From: Bacillota bacterium
GTDB lineage: Bacteria; Bacillota; Clostridia; Peptostreptococcales; Anaerovoracaceae
DNA length: 9,359 bases
Direction of reading: 5' to 3'
NCBI GenBank assembly: GCA_016284485.1
Contig: JAEEOX010000010.1
Location: 1-9,359 of the forward strand
Positions within the stretch are counted from its first letter, which is position 1; every line of letters begins with the position of its first letter. The position numbers and the translations under genes were made by a program. Below the pieces are notes generated by a model, which saw only the letters and a list, made by a program, of their open reading frames with translations, was not told where the DNA came from and made no database searches. Shown in pieces: positions 6,701-9,359 of the stretch.

Positions 6701-7182
6701 ATGTCCGGCGGGAAAACATCCACCAGTCCGCCTCTTACGCTGAACTGGCCGGGTCCTTCCACCAGAGCATAGCGCTCATAGCCTATATCCGTCAGGGCAG
6801 AAGCTATGTCGCTGAAGGTCATCTCCTCCCCCACCCGGAAGGTCAGGTTCTTTTCCTCGTACTCCGAGTGCGGCGGAAGCTTCTTTATGGCACACGAAAC
6901 AGGCGCCACCACCACGAGGGGTACCCCCCTTGACAGCGCCTGAAGCACTCTTGTTCTGTTTACGATGATGTCGCGGTTCTCAGCCTCCGACCAGGTGAAG
7001 AAACCATCTTCACCGTAGAGAGTCTGGATCTCCCTGTCCGGAAGGAAGAATCCCAGGTCCTGGGCCAGGTCTTTGGCTCTCTGATCTGTGGAAACGATGA
7101 CCAGAGCCTGGCTGCGGTCCCTCAGGATGTCCGCCAGATAGGGAGAAACGCGGCTGTCACTCAGCCCGGCGTAATTTATCAT
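3703..7182 (-). CDS. mfd: Transcription-repair coupling factor Mfd
   Basis: At 1159 residues it is full length for the family (about 1150-1180). Mfd is a DNA translocase that pushes or dislodges RNA polymerase stalled at lesions and recruits UvrA. Regions in order: a UvrB-like N-terminal module (about 1-380, with QFSVRGGLVDVFPP at 146-159), an RNA-polymerase-interacting CarD-like domain (about 467-527, GLSIGDYVVHENHGIGKFDG), two RecG-like translocase lobes, and a C-terminal D7 domain (about 980-1159, containing YIPDTYISDENLKLEMYKKI at 1000-1019). Motor motifs are intact: Walker A GDVGFGKT (621-628), DEEQ box (722-725), LTLSATPIPRTL (745-756) and QMRGRVGRS (891-899). The ATG overlaps the pth stop as ATGA, and an AGG inside the pth end serves as ribosome binding site. 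The very N-terminus is short before the UvrB-like part but starts with the usual GLS-type segment. Identification is secure. Confidence 0.97.
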   Translation of the reverse strand: MINYAGLSDSRVSPYLADILRDRSQALVIVSTDQRAKDLAQDLGFFLPDREIQTLYGEDGFFTWSEAENRDIIVNRTRVLQALSRGVPLVVVAPVSCAIKKLPPHSEYEEKNLTFRVGEEMTFSDIASALTDIGYERYALVEGPGQFSVRGGLVDVFPPDMDDPVRIEFFGDEVDSVRTFDSETQRSLENLRSVTVCPAEELTGDRDFLRAGVAELKKEYLKRAAEVERQEKDPDMAVILPDKIRQTAAEIEERIMEKGETSVLRHYLQYFYPEPEYIWDYLGSDGLIAVDDPDRILETLELTDREKASDFTLNLERGTAVPRDRESLSGTEDLLKLFRERDLTVFTPFPKRVRGIENFDKVYDIRSRQPMSFEGKMNVLSAEISSYIKRGYRVNIVSASEERLANLREFAEREDLKGINFLSGSLTRGIELGSDKKVWLTDTDIFGHQRKSKKRKPRTRNQMLSSFSGLSIGDYVVHENHGIGKFDGIHKLKVEGEIKDYIKIRYQGKDLLYVPVEQMDLVQKYIGNEDGEPRINKLSGGEWKATKQKARQAIAVMAEDLIELYARRQVKPGYAFPEDTPWQREFEEDFPFEETDDQLKATEEIKQDMESHPSMDRLLLGDVGFGKTEVAARAIFKCLAGGKQAALLVPTTILANQHYYTLKERFEKYPFKVDVLSRFRTASQQKVTVEKLARGEVDLVIGTHRLLSQDIRFKDLGLLVVDEEQRFGVDHKEALKKLKANVDVLTLSATPIPRTLNMSLTGIKDVSFIEEPPEERYPVRTYVMEEDDSVVREVIEREMGRGGQVFCVYNRVRGLSRVADKIRELVPEARVLTAHGQMNETALEDVMMKFIDREADVLVSTSIIESGLDIPNANTMLILDSERYGLSQLYQMRGRVGRSTRLAYCYLMYKKDKSLTESQEKRLRAIREFTEFGAGFKVAMKDLEIRGAGNMLGTAQSGHIASIGYELYCKMVDNAVRALKGEIVTDDREESTMEFPVSAYIPDTYISDENLKLEMYKKISGVTSREDIEDLTDEFTDRFGDMPRQASDLMMISYIRYMSEIMGIEKIRVDKNDPRDLKLSPMALKKLNGAKNTRKYILDFRDVNNITAYGILNAQDRFKEKFFAHMGTHPFIRLTTQIGTDIESVAELLEILVENKKTV

Positions 7183-7787
7183 TTCGCCTGTTCTTCTTCC
7201 TCTTCAGAAAGCTTCCTGAGCCTTCTGGGTTTGATGTTGAATTCCTGCATTGCGTGACCCACGCCGTTCAGGACTATGTCAGGGGCGGCTTCCGCCGCCT
7301 TGTTCAAAGCGTTCCAGAGGGGATCAGCTTCCTTCTCCGTGATACGGCCCGTAACGTAGTCTATGAGGTCGTCACGGTCATTGCCGCCGATACCTACTCT
7401 GATCCTTGGGAAGCCTTCGTCTCCCAGGCAGTAGATCACGTTCCTCATGCCGTTATGGGTGCCGGAGGAGCCGGAAGCCCTTATCCTTATGGTTCCCTGG
7501 GGAAGATCCAGATCGTCATAGATCACGATCAGGTGATCCATGGGTACCTTGTAGAAGTTCATCACTTCTCTCACCGCTTCCCCGGAAAGGTTCATGTAGG
7601 TCTGAGGCTTCACGAGAAGCACTTTCTCATCCCCTATCCTGCCCTCGCCCAGAAGGGCTCTGAACTTCAGTTTCCCGATGTCTATGCCGTACTTGTCGGC
7701 GATCAGATCCAGGGCCAGGAATCCCATATTATGACGAGTGCGCTCGTATTTTTTGCCCGGGTTGCCCAGGCCCACTATTATATACAT
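7179..7787 (-). CDS. pth: Peptidyl-tRNA hydrolase
   Basis: A 202-residue cytosolic esterase that releases peptides from prematurely dropped peptidyl-tRNA so the tRNA can be reused. The N-terminus IVGLGNPGKKYERTRHNMGF is diagnostic. Catalytic H19, N9, N66 (in YMNLSG), D91 (in IYDDLDLP) and N112 (in THNGMRN) correspond to E. coli H20, N10, N68, D93 and the later substrate-binding asparagine. The protein is slightly long for the family (usually 185-195) because of a charged tail, KPRRLRKLSEEEEEQAK. The ATG at 7787 gives the canonical start but has only TTGAG directly in front of it, a poor ribosome binding site. Expression may depend on readthrough from prs and on the hairpin in between. It overlaps mfd by 4 nt, the same pairing as spoVC-fin-mfd in Bacillus but without fin. 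Confidence 0.96.
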   Translation of the reverse strand: MYIIVGLGNPGKKYERTRHNMGFLALDLIADKYGIDIGKLKFRALLGEGRIGDEKVLLVKPQTYMNLSGEAVREVMNFYKVPMDHLIVIYDDLDLPQGTIRIRASGSSGTHNGMRNVIYCLGDEGFPRIRVGIGGNDRDDLIDYVTGRITEKEADPLWNALNKAAEAAPDIVLNGVGHAMQEFNIKPRRLRKLSEEEEEQAK

Positions 7788-7803
7788 CTCAATATACGCT
7801 CAC

Positions 7804-7825
7804 GCTCCCGCGGTTGGGCGGGAGC
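7804..7825 (-). other. GC-rich intercistronic stem-loop between prs and pth
   Basis: GCTCCCGC (7804-7811) and GCGGGAGC (7818-7825) form an uninterrupted 8-bp stem with a six-base loop in the 63-nt gap between prs and pth. Neither strand carries a T-run after it, so it is not a standard intrinsic terminator. It could protect the upstream prs message from 3' exonucleases, mark a processing point, or lower pth translation, since its 3' arm ends 16 nt before the pth start. The structure is seen; its role is inferred. Confidence 0.5.
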
Positions 7826-7850
7826 ATGAATCAAAACATTCTTATCAATA

Positions 7851-8801
7851 TCAGTCAAAGAGAGCCGAAACGGAGCCGTTGGTGTGAACTCTGGTCATGG
7901 CCTCTGCGAAAAGCGGAGCAACGGAAAGCACCGTCATATTGTCCAGAGTCTTCTCCTCGGTAAGCGGGATGGTGTTCAGGAGCACCATCTCCTCGAACAC
8001 TGAATTCTCGATCCTCTCGATGGCGGGGCCGGAGAGCACGGCGTGTGTGGCGCCTGCATAAACGCTCTTGGCTCCCAGATCCTTGATGGCCTTTGCGGCG
8101 TTGCAGATGGTTCCTGCAGTATCGATCATGTCATCGATGATGATGCAGTTCTTGCCCTCGATGTCTCCGATGATGTTCATGATCTCGGACTTGTTGGGCT
8201 CAGGACGTCTCTTGTCGATGATGGCGATGGGGCAGTTGAGAAGCTCAGCCACAGACCTTGCCCTGGTCACAGAGCCGTGGTCTGGAGATACTACGCACAT
8301 ATCCGGCAGTTCCTTCTTCTTGAAGTAATCCGCCAGGATCGGCATTCCCAGAAGATGGTCCACGGGAATGTTGAAATATCCCTGGATCTGATTGGCGTGA
8401 AGGTCCATGGTGATGACTCTGTCAGCGCCGGCTGCAACGATCAGATCCGCCACCAGCTTGGATGTGATGGGGTCTCTGGCCTTGGCCTTTCTGTCCTGAC
8501 GTGCATATCCATAGTACGGGATTACAGCGTTGATCCTTCCGGCGGATGCCCTCTTCATGGCGTCTATCATGATCAGAAGCTCCATGAGGTTATCGTTCAC
8601 CGGGTTGCAGGTGGACTGGATGATATAGCAGTCGACTCCTCTCACCGTCTCCCAAATATTCACGGAGATCTCTCCGTCGCTGAACTTCGTTACCGTAGCT
8701 TTTCCCAGGGGCTTGCCCATGATGCCGCTGATCTCTTCAGCGAGACCTACATTTGAATTACATGTAAAGATCTTGTAATCCGTGAATGCCTGACTGTTCA
8801 A
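7851..8801 (-). CDS. prs: Ribose-phosphate pyrophosphokinase (PRPP synthetase, class I)
   Basis: A 316-residue cytosolic enzyme making PRPP from ribose 5-phosphate and ATP for purine, pyrimidine, histidine, tryptophan and NAD synthesis. Motifs: FSDGEISVNI (40-49), the flexible catalytic loop YYGYARQDRKAKARDPIT (96-113), the divalent-metal/ATP signature DLHANQIQGYF (133-143), VSPDHGSVTRAR (171-182) and the PRPP loop IIDDMIDTAGTI (221-232). Class I length and ordering fit allosteric, phosphate-activated enzymes like the B. subtilis one. The start codon is TTG at 8801. AAGG (8814-8811) sits 9 nt upstream, no ATG lies near it in frame, and translation from here gives the usual lead-in before KIFTCNSN. 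It lies 60 nt downstream of glmU, a conserved pairing in Firmicutes. One small difference is DHGS where Bacillus has DHGG. Confidence 0.97.
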   Translation of the reverse strand: MNSQAFTDYKIFTCNSNVGLAEEISGIMGKPLGKATVTKFSDGEISVNIWETVRGVDCYIIQSTCNPVNDNLMELLIMIDAMKRASAGRINAVIPYYGYARQDRKAKARDPITSKLVADLIVAAGADRVITMDLHANQIQGYFNIPVDHLLGMPILADYFKKKELPDMCVVSPDHGSVTRARSVAELLNCPIAIIDKRRPEPNKSEIMNIIGDIEGKNCIIIDDMIDTAGTICNAAKAIKDLGAKSVYAGATHAVLSGPAIERIENSVFEEMVLLNTIPLTEEKTLDNMTVLSVAPLFAEAMTRVHTNGSVSALFD

Positions 8802-8810
8802 TTTGATCTA

Positions 8811-8814
8811 CCTT
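8811..8814 (-). promoter_or_regulatory. prs ribosome binding site (supports the TTG start)
   Basis: Minus-strand AAGG is 9 nt before TTG 8801, with a second AAAGG at 8820-8816. In the absence of an in-frame ATG this supports non-ATG initiation. Confidence 0.5.
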
Positions 8815-8861
8815 GCCTTTCTTGTAACCAGATCGATAGTTTTTATTTGAGAGCACCAGAC

Positions 8862-9359
8862 TTATTTCTGATACTTACCCTTCCAGAGACCTCTCTTGGC
8901 CACCCAGTTCTTCTTGACGTAAGCCCTGGAGCGCGCGATGTACAGCGAATCCGGCTCTACGTCCTCTGTGACCGTGGAACCTGCAGCTATGTAACTGCCC
9001 TCTCCCACGTGGACTGGAGACACCAGGTTGGAGTTGCATCCGATGAAGGCGTTGTCATCCACTGTGGAGCGGTGCTTGTTGGTACCGTCGTAGTTGACGA
9101 ATACCACTCCGCAGCCCAGATTGATGCCTCTGCCGAGATCCGCATCACCGATGTAAGTCAGGTGGGATGCCTTGGTATTGTCGCCCAGAACTGCATTCTT
9201 GACCTCTACGAAGTCTCCTACCTTGCAGTTCTTGCCCACCTTGGAGCCCGGTCTCATGTAAGCGAAGGGACCCACCTCGGTCTCGTCGCCCACTTCGGAC
9301 TTCAGGATGTATGAGCTCATGATCTTGACGCCGTCTCCGATGATGCTGTCCTCGATCCT
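8862..9359 (-). CDS. glmU: GlmU, C-terminal acetyltransferase part (5' end outside the window)
   Basis: The reading frame stays open to the right edge, so only the last 165 codons are present; the methionine at 9320 is internal, preceded in frame by RIEDSIIGDGVKI. GlmU makes UDP-GlcNAc in two steps, acetylating glucosamine-1-phosphate and then transferring UMP; this part is the left-handed beta-helix acetyltransferase. Visible hexapeptide repeats include VGPFAYMRPGSKVG, GDFVEVKNAVLGDNT and the KASHLTYIGDADLG segment with the catalytic histidine. These are followed by the GCGVVFVNYDGTNKHRS loop that binds acetyl-CoA and sugar phosphate, VHVGEGSYIAAGSTVTEDV, and the basic tail ending KGKYQK. 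The N-terminal uridylyltransferase is not visible and its integrity cannot be judged. It is the most upstream gene seen of the prs-pth-mfd block. Confidence 0.95.
   Translation of the reverse strand, partial: RIEDSIIGDGVKIMSSYILKSEVGDETEVGPFAYMRPGSKVGKNCKVGDFVEVKNAVLGDNTKASHLTYIGDADLGRGINLGCGVVFVNYDGTNKHRSTVDDNAFIGCNSNLVSPVHVGEGSYIAAGSTVTEDVEPDSLYIARSRAYVKKNWVAKRGLWKGKYQK

Noticed and set aside
5071..6933. A 620-codon open frame on the plus strand opposite mfd
   Set aside because: It lies wholly inside the unmistakable mfd gene, its translation shows no recognisable domain, and it is explained by the codon use of mfd keeping the antisense frame free of stops.
7804..7825. The prs-pth hairpin as an intrinsic terminator
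   Set aside because: No T-run follows the stem on either strand, and the downstream genes have no visible promoter of their own.
8043..8756. A 237-codon plus-strand open frame opposite prs, and similar ones opposite pth (7254-7829) and glmU (8847-9314)
   Set aside because: They are antisense shadows of conserved genes, with low-complexity or family-less translations and no ribosome binding site or promoter evidence.

Overview
The window looks like a chromosomal core region of an anaerobic Firmicute, most likely a clostridial lineage of moderate GC content. The reasons are the gene order glmU-prs-pth-mfd-flippase, which follows the Bacillus/Clostridium glmU-prs-ctc-pth-fin-mfd-spoVT-yabM-mazG-rqcP backbone, the purine-rich Shine-Dalgarno sites, the consensus sigma-A promoters, and a Firmicute-type rRNA leader. 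The genus cannot be fixed from this stretch.

Left edge (1-417): this stretch has no protein gene but is not empty. On the minus strand it holds the first bases of a 16S rRNA gene running off the window, a structured leader of about 234 nt, and a near-perfect rRNA promoter (TTGACA, 17 bp, TAATCT) backed by A/T tracts. Divergently, on the plus strand, lies a consensus promoter (TTGATA, 17 bp, TATAAT) for rqcP, a small S4-domain RNA-binding protein of ribosome-associated quality control (418-660). A hairpin with U-rich flanks at 676-720 separates rqcP from the convergent operon and can terminate both.

Main block (740-9359, all minus strand): in transcription order this is glmU (3' part only), prs, pth, mfd, a metal-dependent amidohydrolase of the MTA/SAH-deaminase type, and a 14-helix SpoVB/MurJ-type flippase. 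Gaps are 60-65 nt or less, pth and mfd overlap by 4 nt, the amidohydrolase stop touches a possible start of the flippase gene, and no intrinsic terminator is visible inside the block. It therefore reads as one operon or a few closely linked units. The genes supply UDP-GlcNAc and PRPP, recycle peptidyl-tRNA, couple transcription to repair, probably deaminate adenosine-type by-products, and move a lipid-linked sugar across the membrane.

There is no mobile element, CRISPR array, tRNA or evidently new system here. The observations most worth a second look are the isolated, inverted rqcP sharing a short divergent control region with an rRNA operon, the hairpin-rich rRNA leader whose predicted first base starts a stem, the unusual metal motif of the amidohydrolase, and a GC-rich hairpin without a U-run between prs and pth.
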